From positions 1 to 64,000 of IMG/VR virus record IMGVR_UViG_3300028558_000028: a DNA stretch of 64,000 nt; one strand, 5' to 3'. The notes beneath the pieces were generated by a model. That model saw nothing but the letters and a program-made list of their open reading frames with translations. It did not search any database and was not told the origin of the DNA. The DNA is from a virus. The position numbers and the translations under genes are program-made. This document shows, piece after piece, positions 24,225 to 32,449 of the stretch; position 1 is the first letter of the stretch; each line of letters starts with the position of its first letter.

Positions 24225-24875
24225 TCAGGGCAGGACGACCGAGGCGGAGACACCGACCGGCTTCGGCAGCACGCCGGAGTTCTGGACGATCGCAAGCTCC
24301 ACGGGCGACAGCGGGAAATCGAACGTGTAGGTCATCGTCATGTCGCCGTCGTCGGTGACGTAGCAATTGCCGCGGCCCGGGAAGAGCGAGAGCAGGATCT
24401 GGTTGATCGCCGGGATCGATCCGTTGGTGATGTTCGCCGCGGCCTTGGCCAGGATCAGCCGGCGATAGGGATCGTCCGCGAGCTGGAAGCTGTCGGTCAG
24501 GGCCTGGCCGGAAAAGAACGAGCCCTGGCCGAACGTATCGGCGCCGGGGACGCCCTGGTCGAAGCCGAACCAGTCGCCGACCGTAATCTGCAGGGTACGC
24601 GACACCCCCACGATGCGACCCCAGACGTCGAGGCCGTAGCCCTGCGCGGTCAGCACGTTCCAGATGTCGTCGAAGAAGGCGTCGAGGTTCTCGGTCTGAA
24701 GGAGGTAGGCCGCGTCGTTGTTGATCAGCGCCGTCAGGATCGGCGAGTTGGCGTACTGCGATATGATGGTCTTGCGGTAATCGAACGGGATGTCGCCGAT
24801 CGGGCTGACCCCGATGACGAACTGCCCGATGCCGTTCGGACCGAGCGGCGGATAGGGCGGGCCCGTATCGGTCAC
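24225..24875 (-). CDS. DUF2612-type tail/baseplate protein
   Basis: 216 aa. Contains DIWNVLTAQGYGLDVWGRIV, DDPYRRLILAKAAANIT and NQILLSLFPGRGNCYV, features of DUF2612 proteins that occupy the gpI-like position after baseplate J in myoviruses. It probably links baseplate wedge to fibre. ATGA overlap with the J gene supports co-translation. Confidence 0.8.
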   Translation of the reverse strand: MTDTGPPYPPLGPNGIGQFVIGVSPIGDIPFDYRKTIISQYANSPILTALINNDAAYLLQTENLDAFFDDIWNVLTAQGYGLDVWGRIVGVSRTLQITVGDWFGFDQGVPGADTFGQGSFFSGQALTDSFQLADDPYRRLILAKAAANITNGSIPAINQILLSLFPGRGNCYVTDDGDMTMTYTFDFPLSPVELAIVQNSGVLPKPVGVSASVVLP

Positions 24876-26293
24876 GACAGCGTGACGGCGATGTTGCCGG
24901 CGGCGAGGGTCGGCACCTCATCGATGTCGACACCGACCTGAAACAGGTTGGCGAGCGCCGACACCATGGCCTCGCTCGACACGGTCTGCGTCTGGTTCAC
25001 CACCCAGCTCGTGCCGCTGCCCGAGACGATCTTGGTGCCGGGAAGGACGTTGCCGGTCAGGTCGAGCACGGACTGGCCGATCGCGATGGTTCCCGTCACC
25101 GAGCTGACGGTAAGCGCCGTGCCGGCAATGGCCCCGGTGAACGTCGCCGATGTGTTGGCGGCCGATCCGATCTCGAGCGAGATGATCTGCGCCCATGCGC
25201 CGAGCGCCGCCACTGGAGCGTAGAACCGGCTGGCATAGAGCGTGCCGCCGATCCGGGCGCGCGGCCCGCCATCCCCGCCGGCGAACGCGCTGAGGATAGC
25301 ATTCTGGATCTGCGTCGTGGCGTCGGCCGGGACCGCCGTGCTGTTGACGAGGTTGACCGCGAACAGGGTCGGCAGGCCGGTCGGGATTTCGAACTTGACC
25401 GTGTAGGACGGATAGGGCGGCGAATAGCCGGGGCTCGTGTCCTGTACCGTGACGGTGGTGTTGCCATTGTAGGCACATCCCGGCGCCTTGCGGGACCAGA
25501 TGGCCTCGGCGATGTCCTGCGCCTCGCCACCGACCACCGCGACATAGACCGAGTTCGCGGCGAGCGACACGCCGCCGATCGTCTGCGGCGAGTCCTGATC
25601 GTTCTCCGTGACGTAGGCGTCGATCACGTTCTGGACCGACAGGACGGCGCCGAGGATCGCGCCGAGCGCCCCGTTCGAGTTCAGCGCGACCGAGGCGGCG
25701 CGGCGCGCCTCGAACGCGGCTCGGGTCTCCGTGTTGTTGCCGAGCACGCCCGACACGACGCTGACCGTGTCCCAACCCGGGATCGCCTGGTAGATCGTGA
25801 TCTCATCGGCACCGGGCACCGCGGTCGGCCCGGGAATGACATTGGCGAACGGCAGCGTGATCGTGCCGCCGCCCGGGATCGTGCCGGCCTCGGTGCACGC
25901 GTAGAGGTTGCCCGACCCGTCCTGGATCAGCGCGTTGACCGGAATGACGACGCCGACCGCCCCGACGCAGGTCACCTGCAGGACGGTCGATTGCGACGGG
26001 TTCCGCTCGAGGAAATAGATGCGGGCGATCGCGTCCTGCATGCGGCCGGAGGCGTAGGCCGGATCGACCTGGTTGGTGATCGCGACGAACGTGTCGTTCA
26101 CGTTGCCGATGATCGCGGCCATGCTCGATGCGAGCTGGCCCTGCGGCGTATCGAGCGCCGGGTTGAGCGTGAAGCCGGCGGCGGCGAACGCCGCCACGAT
26201 GTCGGCGATGACGCCGGCGAGGATGGCCGCCTCCGACGGGGCAATGAAGCCCGTCGGGCCGAACGTGGGCCCGGGAACGTTCGTCGTTGGCAT
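24872..26293 (-). CDS. Baseplate J-like wedge protein
   Basis: 473 aa with the baseplate J pattern: GFTLNPALDTPQGQLASSMA, RIYFLERNPSQSTVLQVTC, PVNALIQDGSGNLYACTEAG, then a domain with TETRAAFEARRAASVALNSN. It forms the peripheral baseplate with gp25-like and DUF2612 proteins. Residues about 385-444 are an inserted Gly/Thr-rich module also present in sheath, neck and cement proteins, followed by a C-terminal 30-residue strand region. Confidence 0.88.
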   Translation of the reverse strand: MPTTNVPGPTFGPTGFIAPSEAAILAGVIADIVAAFAAAGFTLNPALDTPQGQLASSMAAIIGNVNDTFVAITNQVDPAYASGRMQDAIARIYFLERNPSQSTVLQVTCVGAVGVVIPVNALIQDGSGNLYACTEAGTIPGGGTITLPFANVIPGPTAVPGADEITIYQAIPGWDTVSVVSGVLGNNTETRAAFEARRAASVALNSNGALGAILGAVLSVQNVIDAYVTENDQDSPQTIGGVSLAANSVYVAVVGGEAQDIAEAIWSRKAPGCAYNGNTTVTVQDTSPGYSPPYPSYTVKFEIPTGLPTLFAVNLVNSTAVPADATTQIQNAILSAFAGGDGGPRARIGGTLYASRFYAPVAALGAWAQIISLEIGSAANTSATFTGAIAGTALTVSSVTGTIAIGQSVLDLTGNVLPGTKIVSGSGTSWVVNQTQTVSSEAMVSALANLFQVGVDIDEVPTLAAGNIAVTLS

Positions 26294-26296
26294 GGA

Positions 26297-26647
26297 TCAG
26301 AACGCCGCGGTTGTCGTCTGGCCGGATGCGTCGGTCACCTGTACTTGGCCCGTTGCGGCGCGGTCCGTGAGCGAGGCGATGAAGCACTTCGCGCTCACCA
26401 CGCCCGGCACCGTCATGGCCGCCGCGACGAACTTCGCGGTGAGCAGCGAGATCGGCGGCAGGTAGCCCAGCACCTGCGTGAAGTAGGGAATGCCCTGGCT
26501 CGTGTCGAACCACAGCTCGCCCTGGAACAGCCGGATCGCGCTCGCCGCGTCCTGCGCCAGCGAATAGGGCTCGCTCGCGACCGCGATGTTGCCGCTGAGG
26601 TCGACAACCAGATCCCAGTTCGTGAGGTCGAGCAGGAGCGTATCGAT
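26297..26647 (-). CDS. gp25/gpW-like baseplate wedge protein with an apparent AUC start
   Basis: 116 aa. The sequence begins (I)DTLLLDLTNWDLVVDLSG, then ASEPYSLAQDAASAIRLFQG and GIPYFTQVLGYLPPISLL, matching small lysozyme-like wedge proteins. Homologues start with Met at this point. Here no ATG, GTG or TTG lies in frame; GGAG sits 8 bases before ATC, which I take as the start. An ATG-to-ATC mutation or sequencing error is the alternative. Confidence 0.75.
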   Translation of the reverse strand: MDTLLLDLTNWDLVVDLSGNIAVASEPYSLAQDAASAIRLFQGELWFDTSQGIPYFTQVLGYLPPISLLTAKFVAAAMTVPGVVSAKCFIASLTDRAATGQVQVTDASGQTTTAAF

Positions 26648-26658
26648 GGCTGTCGCTC

Positions 26659-27456
26659 CTACAGCGGGGGGCCGGTATTGGAGCCGCCCGACGTCACGCC
26701 GGTGTGCACGTGCGTCTTCAGCGACTTGCCGCCGCCGACGACGTCTGTCGAGCCTGTGACCGTGCCGCCGGTCGAGGTGATGTTCCCGGTCGCCGAGATC
26801 GCGCCGCTCAGCGTGATGGCATTGGAGTAGGTCGAGCCAGCGAGGCTCTCGATCGACCCGGCAAGCTTGAGCGCGCCGGTGACCGGCAAGTCGCCCTGCA
26901 CCTGGCCGGTGCGGTTGAACAGGATGCCGTTGATCGAGATGCCGGCCGTCGTCATCTCGATTCGGTTGGCGTTCTTGTCGACCGCCTCCATGCCGGCGTC
27001 GGAGAATCGCCAGTATTGCGATGGCGTGGCATTGAGGACGCCGCCGATGTAGATGCCGTCGGCGAGATTGAACCGGCGGAACGAGCCGGGGTTCGCGACA
27101 GCTTTGTTGGCCTTCACCGCGCTGATGTCGCGGTCGCAGATGATGCCGATGCCGATGTCGCCGACGACCGGGTCGATGATGATGGCGTTGGTGCCGCCCT
27201 GGAGCCGGAAGTAGGTCAGCCCGAAGATCGTGCCGTGCGGCGTCGCGTTGCCTTGGCCGTCGAGCATGTTGACCAGGGGATGCACGTCGACCGTGCCGGC
27301 CGGCGCCAGCGCGCCAGCGCCTTGATGGACTGCAATGACCTTGACCGGGACGGAAGTGCGGACACGGCCGAGCGCCTGCTGGACGAGAAAGCTCAGCGCG
27401 TTGAATTCGGAGCCGTTGTCGCTGAGGCTTTGCTGGCCAGCGCTCCCGTCCGCCAT
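26659..27456 (-). CDS. Baseplate spike protein (gpV/Gp138-like)
   Basis: 265 aa. The N-terminal region with VKVIAVHQGAGALAPAGTVD and GDIGIGIICDRD fits an OB-fold Gp138-type domain. Repetitive short beta strands follow (GALKLAGSIESLAGSTYSNA). The tip is KTHVHTGVTSGGSNTGPP, where the H-x-H is the iron-binding motif of P2-type spikes. It forms the membrane-puncturing needle under the hub. Confidence 0.88.
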   Translation of the reverse strand: MADGSAGQQSLSDNGSEFNALSFLVQQALGRVRTSVPVKVIAVHQGAGALAPAGTVDVHPLVNMLDGQGNATPHGTIFGLTYFRLQGGTNAIIIDPVVGDIGIGIICDRDISAVKANKAVANPGSFRRFNLADGIYIGGVLNATPSQYWRFSDAGMEAVDKNANRIEMTTAGISINGILFNRTGQVQGDLPVTGALKLAGSIESLAGSTYSNAITLSGAISATGNITSTGGTVTGSTDVVGGGKSLKTHVHTGVTSGGSNTGPPL

Positions 27457-28314
27457 TCAATAACCCCCAAGCGTCGAGGCCTGGAAGCTCGACTGCCACT
27501 TGCCGTGCGGCACCTGCGCCTCGATGTCGTGGTTGACGTTGATCACGACCCAGTCGCCGCAAGCCGGCGTGAGCGAACTCTGCACCGTGACCTTGCTGCC
27601 GATTTTCAAGTCCGGGTTGAATCGCGTCCGGATGTTCACATTCGACTGACTGAACGTCGGGTAGCCGATCATGCCGGTCTCGGGCGAGACGATCACGGTG
27701 CCGCTGCGGGTCTGTCCGGTCGGCCAGATCGCCAGCGTGTTGTTGTCGATTGTCCACTGGATGCCGGCCTGGTCGGCGATGTCCTTGACCTGCTCCCGCG
27801 GCGAGCCCCACAGGTAGCAGCTCGCCAGCTTCGTCGTGACCCCGCTGTTCTCGAAGGAGAGGCCCATCTGCCCGGCCAGCGTCTGCATGGCCCCGGCAAC
27901 ATCGATCGACGTGCTTGAAAAGCTCGTCGGCTGCGCCGGCTGCACCGCGCCGTACAGGCCGGCATAGGCCATCAGGCGAAAGTTGACTTCGGGCATGGCC
28001 GCGGCATCGACCCATGCCGCATAGATCGTTCCCTGAAAGACGGTCGGCAGGACCGAGTCGGCGTCGCCGGCGAGCACCGTGACCGCGTTCTGGCCCTGGA
28101 CATTGTACTGCGTCCCGACCGCCGAGAGTTGGTTCATCATCTGCAGCGGCATGCCGTAGACGGAAATCTCGGCGACGCCCATCCCGGGCGCGCCAGCGTT
28201 CGCGATCTTCGCCGAGACCCGCAGCCCGCTCAACGTAGCCGAGTTGCCCCCACCTTCGAAGTTGCCGTTCTGCAGGGACAACTGCAGGTCGATGCGCTTC
28301 TGGGTGAAGGCCAC
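27457..28314 (-). CDS. Baseplate hub protein (gp27/gpD-like)
   Basis: 285 aa. GGNSATLSGLRVSAKIANAG, EISVYGMPLQMMNQLSAVG and GTIYAAWVDAAAMPEVNF are typical for hub proteins that hold the spike; the C-terminus ends with a beta domain (IGSKVTVQSSLTPACGDWVV). It starts 3 bases downstream of a short intergenic gap after the secreted-protein gene. Confidence 0.82.
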   Translation of the reverse strand: MAFTQKRIDLQLSLQNGNFEGGGNSATLSGLRVSAKIANAGAPGMGVAEISVYGMPLQMMNQLSAVGTQYNVQGQNAVTVLAGDADSVLPTVFQGTIYAAWVDAAAMPEVNFRLMAYAGLYGAVQPAQPTSFSSTSIDVAGAMQTLAGQMGLSFENSGVTTKLASCYLWGSPREQVKDIADQAGIQWTIDNNTLAIWPTGQTRSGTVIVSPETGMIGYPTFSQSNVNIRTRFNPDLKIGSKVTVQSSLTPACGDWVVINVNHDIEAQVPHGKWQSSFQASTLGGY

Positions 28315-28329
28315 ATTGAGACTCCCCTA

Positions 28330-29034
28330 TTAAAAGTCCTTGTCGACCCCAAGCCCTCCAGGCACGACTTGACCAGTAAGCATGTCTAGATCTGAAACAG
28401 TTGAATGACATAACTCCATTGATACTTCAAAATCCTGGGATCTCCGGTTCGCCTTGGCCCAGAGGTCAGAGGTAGGTATATCTGGATGTTTTTCCTTTAT
28501 TGCTTCTTCTATTCTCCGGACTTCAAGTCTTGCACGCTCTATCTCTGCGTCTGATACATATATCAGCAGGTACCCGTCTCGGGCTTGGTGACACTTCTTC
28601 AAGAAAATGTACCTTACATACCCAAGTCCGAGCAGATTTTCTGGGAGATTTTCAATTCTGTCTTGTTCTGCCTTTTCCCTTGCATCCGCTAGGCTCAGCT
28701 TCTCAGGCAGGCCGCCAAAACAAATTGCGTCAGCGTCGCTCAACCGCTCGATGTTTGTCGCGAACTGTTCCTGGTATGGCGAGAATTCCGCCTCGCTGCT
28801 TCTAACATAGGACGACAACTTATGCTTGAAATCAAGAAATGTTGCGATCCGCGACGGCTTCGCCTGAAGACTATCGATTACGGTCCGCGCGGCGGTTTGA
28901 ATCCGCTCATCTTGCATCGCGCCACATTTCCCGACAGGCGGCGGCTTCCCCCAAAAGAACTGTGCGTTGCAGGGAATGCTTCGCCCGATTAGCATTGGTA
29001 GGAGCAGGACAAGAATGCCGATATTGCGCCCCAT
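28330..29034 (-). CDS. Secreted protein gene of lower GC between baseplate genes (moron-like)
   Basis: 234 aa from MGRNIGILVLLLPML, a clear signal peptide (cleavage likely after NAQ). The mature part is helical, charged and has several Cys (VGKCGAMQ, DAICFGG, KKCHQARDG, ELCHST). Base composition is visibly more AT-rich than all surrounding tail genes, with TCT, ATA and TTT codons, so it was probably acquired separately. It might modify the host envelope or exclude other phages. Confidence 0.65.
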   Translation of the reverse strand: MGRNIGILVLLLPMLIGRSIPCNAQFFWGKPPPVGKCGAMQDERIQTAARTVIDSLQAKPSRIATFLDFKHKLSSYVRSSEAEFSPYQEQFATNIERLSDADAICFGGLPEKLSLADAREKAEQDRIENLPENLLGLGYVRYIFLKKCHQARDGYLLIYVSDAEIERARLEVRRIEEAIKEKHPDIPTSDLWAKANRRSQDFEVSMELCHSTVSDLDMLTGQVVPGGLGVDKDF

Positions 29035-29104
29035 ATGCCGACCCCCTCTTTTTTCCGAGGGGGTCACAAATACGACCGTGCGCTGTTTCGTTCAAGCCTT
29101 GCGC

Positions 29105-29422
29105 CTAACCCTGCCCTACCGGCAACTCGCTCGCTTCGAGATATGCCAGGCTGAACCGCGTCCCCAGGCCCGTGTAGACCGGATCGCCGCTGCCGGCATT
29201 GTCGATGAAGCACAGGTCGCCGATGAACCCGAGGTAGAGCGACCGCACGATGCGGTTCAGGTTCTCGGCGATCACGCCGCCGATGATCAGGACGTTGCTC
29301 ACGTAGAGATCGACGAAGAGCCCGTAAGCTTTCTGGTAGACGTCGATCTGGCAGAGCTGGTTCGCCAGCACCACGGTGACGGTCTGGTTCGGCACCGGCT
29401 GGAGCGGGATGATCAGCGCCAT
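29105..29422 (-). CDS. Baseplate plug-type protein
   Basis: 105 aa beta-rich protein: PLQPVPNQTVTVVLANQLCQ, then KAYGLFVDLYVSN and YLGFIGDLCFIDNAGSGDPVYTG (first 20 only considered). This is the pattern of small phage baseplate plug proteins found next to the hub in contractile phages. Starts at ATGA with the upstream gene. Confidence 0.7.
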   Translation of the reverse strand: MALIIPLQPVPNQTVTVVLANQLCQIDVYQKAYGLFVDLYVSNVLIIGGVIAENLNRIVRSLYLGFIGDLCFIDNAGSGDPVYTGLGTRFSLAYLEASELPVGQG

Positions 29423-30072
29423 CAGGTCGGGCCGCTCGGGAAGTCCGGGTCGCCCGGGTGCACGAAGGTCACGGCCTTCTGCTGCGTCGGCGTCGCCGGC
29501 ACGGTCTGGACGGTCCCGTCATTCACCGTCGCCGCGGCGCTCGGCGACTGCGTGCTGTCGAGCGTGTCCGACGTCGCGATGCGGATCTGCACGCACATCA
29601 CGTCCACCGTGATCAGGCCAACCCCGTTCGTCGCGGTTCGCCGATAGCTGTAATTCGCGACGTTGACGTTCTCGTAGACCGCCTCGGGCGTCACGGCGTC
29701 ATAGAGGTCCGTAGTCCCGGCGATAGCGTCGATCGAGTCGAGCAGGGCTTGACGGTCGCCTTCCGAGCCGCCGGCCGAGAAGCTCAGCCGGAACGAGAAC
29801 GGCGTCTGCACCTTGTCGTAGGTCTCGAACGCGCCCTCTTCGAGCGGATAGTCCGCGATCACCCATTCCTGCTTGTAGTCGACCGCGACGACGTTGTCGG
29901 CGACCACGACCGGCGCCCCATCGAGGAACAGGCCCCACTGCGGGCCGAACGCGCCCGCGAACAGCGAGACGACGTCGGCCGTGAGCAGGTCGATGACGTC
30001 GGGCAGAGCGAACGGATCGCGCGGGATGGCCGGGACGCCCGGCGCGATCGGGACGTTTGGAAAGACGGCCAT
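29422..30072 (-). CDS. Tail/baseplate protein downstream of tape measure, 216 aa
   Basis: Contains VDYKQEWVIADYPLEEGAFE and TPFSFRLSFSAGGSEGDRQA, a pattern I know from the baseplate-proximal protein following the tape measure in this phage type (Dit-like position). A Pro/Thr-rich tail closes it. It likely forms the ring joining tube and hub. Confidence 0.65.
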   Translation of the reverse strand: MAVFPNVPIAPGVPAIPRDPFALPDVIDLLTADVVSLFAGAFGPQWGLFLDGAPVVVADNVVAVDYKQEWVIADYPLEEGAFETYDKVQTPFSFRLSFSAGGSEGDRQALLDSIDAIAGTTDLYDAVTPEAVYENVNVANYSYRRTATNGVGLITVDVMCVQIRIATSDTLDSTQSPSAAATVNDGTVQTVPATPTQQKAVTFVHPGDPDFPSGPT

Positions 30073-30075
30073 GCC

Positions 30076-31827
30076 CTACGCCAAGCCGTAGTTGGCCTGC
30101 GTCGCGAGATCATTGCGCCGCAGCGCGCCGGCGAAGTCCCGGGCGATGCCGCCGGCATCGGTCGCCTGCGTGTGGATATGCACCGTGCCGACGTTCGTTT
30201 CGCTCGAGGAGGTCGACGACGACTGGTTGCTCGTCGTCGAGTGCCGGATCGCCGCGGCGGCCGGGGCGCCGGTGTTCGGCAGGAACGTCACGCTACCGCG
30301 GTGTGCCGCGACAGCGCCGGCGACGTTGCGGGCGTAGGCGCCGGGATCGTTGCGGTCGGTCGCCGGCGCGTAGCCGGGTATGCCGCGTGCGGGATCGCCG
30401 GCAAGCATGCCCTCGATCGACCGCGACCCATAGGTCCCGAAGACCAGCGCTTGCATCGCGGCCAGGCCCGTGGTGCGATCCGGGAAGATCGCGAAGCCCC
30501 GCGCGTCGGCGCCGATTGCGCCATGCCGCGCGGTCCACGGCGAGAACCGCAGATTGCCCGGGTTGGTGCTGTTCGCCCCCGCACCTTCCTGCCGCACCAT
30601 GGCGCCGATGAGCTGGCTGCGCTGCGTCGCATCGAGCGTGTTCAGAACGGTGCCCGGCGATATGCCTGTCGCCCCAGTTCCAGCGGGCGGTGCGCCAGCC
30701 ATGCCCCGCCGAGCGTCGTCCAGATCCTGCTGTGTGTAGCGCGTATGGCCTCGCGAGCGGGCGATTGCCATGGCGCGGTGCTGAAACCGCTCGTTCGCCG
30801 CGACGCCGAGCGGGTCGGCCTCGACGAGCAGCGCGGCCAAGCCACCGCCGATGACTGCGGCAGCAGCGCCGAGAAGGCCGCCGCTGCCAGCGATGGCCCT
30901 TGGGGCGAGGCCAAGCGCGCCGGCGGCAATCGTCAACGCACGGATAGCGGCGGTGAGCGATGTCAGCGCCACCACCGCGGTGACCGCGGCGGCGCCAAGC
31001 TCGACGAGCCGCGGATGGTTGCCGGCCAACTGGGTCAGCAGGTTCAACACCGCCGTGATGAACGGCGCGGCGTCGGCCGCGAGCCGGTCGAACAGGATGC
31101 TCATCTTCTGCGTGAAGGCGATCCAGCCGTCCTGCAGCTTCTGCAGATTGCTGACCTGCTCCGCTGTCAGCACGCCGAGGCCGCGCGATCGGTTCAGCTC
31201 GGCTGGGACGTTTCGCTGCAGCAGGAAGTTCAGCGTGCCTTCGTCGATCGGGAGCTGGCGCCCGAGCGAATGGGCGAGCGCCGGATTGGACCGCGCGATG
31301 GCCTGCAGGTCTTGCGAGATCGCGGCCAAGACCTGATCGGGCGAGCCGTTGATGAAGTCGATCTTCGTGCCGCCAAGGCCCTGCAACCGGGCCAGGATCG
31401 GCACGATGTGCGTGTCGCCGGTCTTGATCGCCTGGATCGCGTCGGACAGCGACAGGAACGACGACGCGGCGCCTTCCGCGGTGCCGCCAGCGCGCTCGAC
31501 CGCCTTTTCCCAGGCCGACAATGCGTCGGGCGCGACGCCGATGTTCTGCGACAGACGCGCCATCGCGGCGCCGGCGCTCGTGGTCTGTTCGACGAAGTCC
31601 TTGATCGCCCGGGCGCCGGTGAAGACAGCGAACAGGGTCAGCGCCGCATCGGCGATCTTGCCGATGGCATCGGCCGCCTGGCGCGCCGACTTCTCGATCT
31701 GCTCTGCGTCCTTCTTGGCCGCATCACGCGCCTTGTCGAAGGCGACGATGGCGGCTTTCTGGCCCTTGTCGAAGTTGCTCGGGTCGAGCTTTAGTTCGAT
31801 CAGAAGGCTGTCGATTACCGTCGGAAT
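30076..31827 (-). CDS. Tape measure protein with an apparent AUU start
   Basis: 583 aa if translation begins at ATT (31827), which stands 5 bases after TAGGAGG and gives (I)PTVIDSLLIELKLDPSNFDK, the standard tape-measure N-terminus. No ATG, GTG or TTG gives that N-terminus; the first ATG at 31563 would remove 88 residues. Central hydrophobic helices (AAAVTAVVALTSLTAAIRAL) and a C-terminal part with QEGAGANSTNPGNLRFSPW look like a lysozyme-type or particle-like domain. It sets tail length. Confidence 0.82.
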   Translation of the reverse strand: MPTVIDSLLIELKLDPSNFDKGQKAAIVAFDKARDAAKKDAEQIEKSARQAADAIGKIADAALTLFAVFTGARAIKDFVEQTTSAGAAMARLSQNIGVAPDALSAWEKAVERAGGTAEGAASSFLSLSDAIQAIKTGDTHIVPILARLQGLGGTKIDFINGSPDQVLAAISQDLQAIARSNPALAHSLGRQLPIDEGTLNFLLQRNVPAELNRSRGLGVLTAEQVSNLQKLQDGWIAFTQKMSILFDRLAADAAPFITAVLNLLTQLAGNHPRLVELGAAAVTAVVALTSLTAAIRALTIAAGALGLAPRAIAGSGGLLGAAAAVIGGGLAALLVEADPLGVAANERFQHRAMAIARSRGHTRYTQQDLDDARRGMAGAPPAGTGATGISPGTVLNTLDATQRSQLIGAMVRQEGAGANSTNPGNLRFSPWTARHGAIGADARGFAIFPDRTTGLAAMQALVFGTYGSRSIEGMLAGDPARGIPGYAPATDRNDPGAYARNVAGAVAAHRGSVTFLPNTGAPAAAAIRHSTTSNQSSSTSSSETNVGTVHIHTQATDAGGIARDFAGALRRNDLATQANYGLA

Positions 31828-31836
31828 CGCAGCCTC

Positions 31837-32060
31837 CTACTCACGCCGCTTCGCCAGGATGGCATCGTTGTGCGCATCGATGCTGATGATCTCGAGGAGA
31901 TCGTAAGCGTCCTCGATCGACAGGAACGCGTCTAGGTCGCGGAATGCCGCCTTGCCCGATGAGACGACGATGCCGATGAGACGGGTGACGTTGGGGTAGT
32001 GGGCGAGGGCTGAGCCGGCGCTTCCGAGGTCGACTTCGACAGGAGCCCGGCGATCGAAAA
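31837..32060 (-). CDS. Frameshift extension of the tail assembly chaperone (T part of gpGT-like)
   Basis: In the -1 frame the sequence continues FDRRAPVEVDLGSAGSALAH, then NVTRLIGIVVSSGKAAFRDL and LEIISIDAHNDAILAKRRE, a normal protein with no start codon and good ribosome site of its own. It ends at a TAG that forms part of the tape-measure ribosome site. Joined after ELHTGF it would make a fusion of about 201 aa. Confidence 0.7.
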
Positions 32061-32441
32061 ACCCGTGTGGAGCTCGACGACCTCCGAGCGCAGGCGCAAC
32101 AACGTCGACACCTCCTCGATATCGTCTGGAGTCATCAGCGCCCGCGTCGAGGCCTCCGGCCGTTTCGGATCGACCTGCCAGGACACGCAGGTCATCATCT
32201 CGTCGAGGAGCGGCTCGGCGTCGTCGAAGCTCATGCCGAACAGCGCCTTGATGCCGAGCGCCATGACGCCGCGGACGCCAGCGCCCGTCGCATCGCCGAT
32301 ATCGACCCCGGATCGGGCCATGGCGAGCAGGGCGCGCGTCGCCCACTTCTCGGCCTGGACCGCGCTCTTCTCCTCGATGACGAACACCTTGCCCTTGTCG
32401 CGGCCATCGGCCGTGATCGTGATGGTGATCTTCTTGCGCAT
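31932..32441 (-). CDS. Tail assembly chaperone, short product (gpG-like)
   Basis: 169 aa from MRKKITITITADGRDKGKVF, preceded by GGAGAGGGC. The family precedes the tape measure in long-tailed phages and coats it during assembly. The last 30 residues become Ser/Thr/Pro/Arg-rich and unlike a folded protein, as expected where the zero-frame runs past a frameshift site. Confidence 0.75.
   Translation of the reverse strand: MRKKITITITADGRDKGKVFVIEEKSAVQAEKWATRALLAMARSGVDIGDATGAGVRGVMALGIKALFGMSFDDAEPLLDEMMTCVSWQVDPKRPEASTRALMTPDDIEEVSTLLRLRSEVVELHTGFSIAGLLSKSTSEAPAQPSPTTPTSPVSSASSSHRARRHSAT
32056..32064 (-). other. Candidate -1 programmed frameshift site (GGGTTTTTC)
   Basis: On the minus strand the zero frame reads ACG GGT TTT TCG ATC; slipping back one base at the TTTTT run gives ACG-GGT-TTT-TTC. 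It lies where both frames are open and coding character switches. Not a perfect X-XXY-YYZ heptamer. Confidence 0.55.
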
Positions 32442-32449
32442 GCCCTCTC

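Noticed and set aside
26297-28411. Single 704-codon minus-strand gene
   Set aside because: Only its last 116 codons look like protein (baseplate wedge); the rest is a shadow of spike and hub genes.
29458-31794. 778-codon plus-strand open frame
   Set aside because: Antisense of tape measure and baseplate genes, Arg/Asp/Gly-rich shadow without domains.
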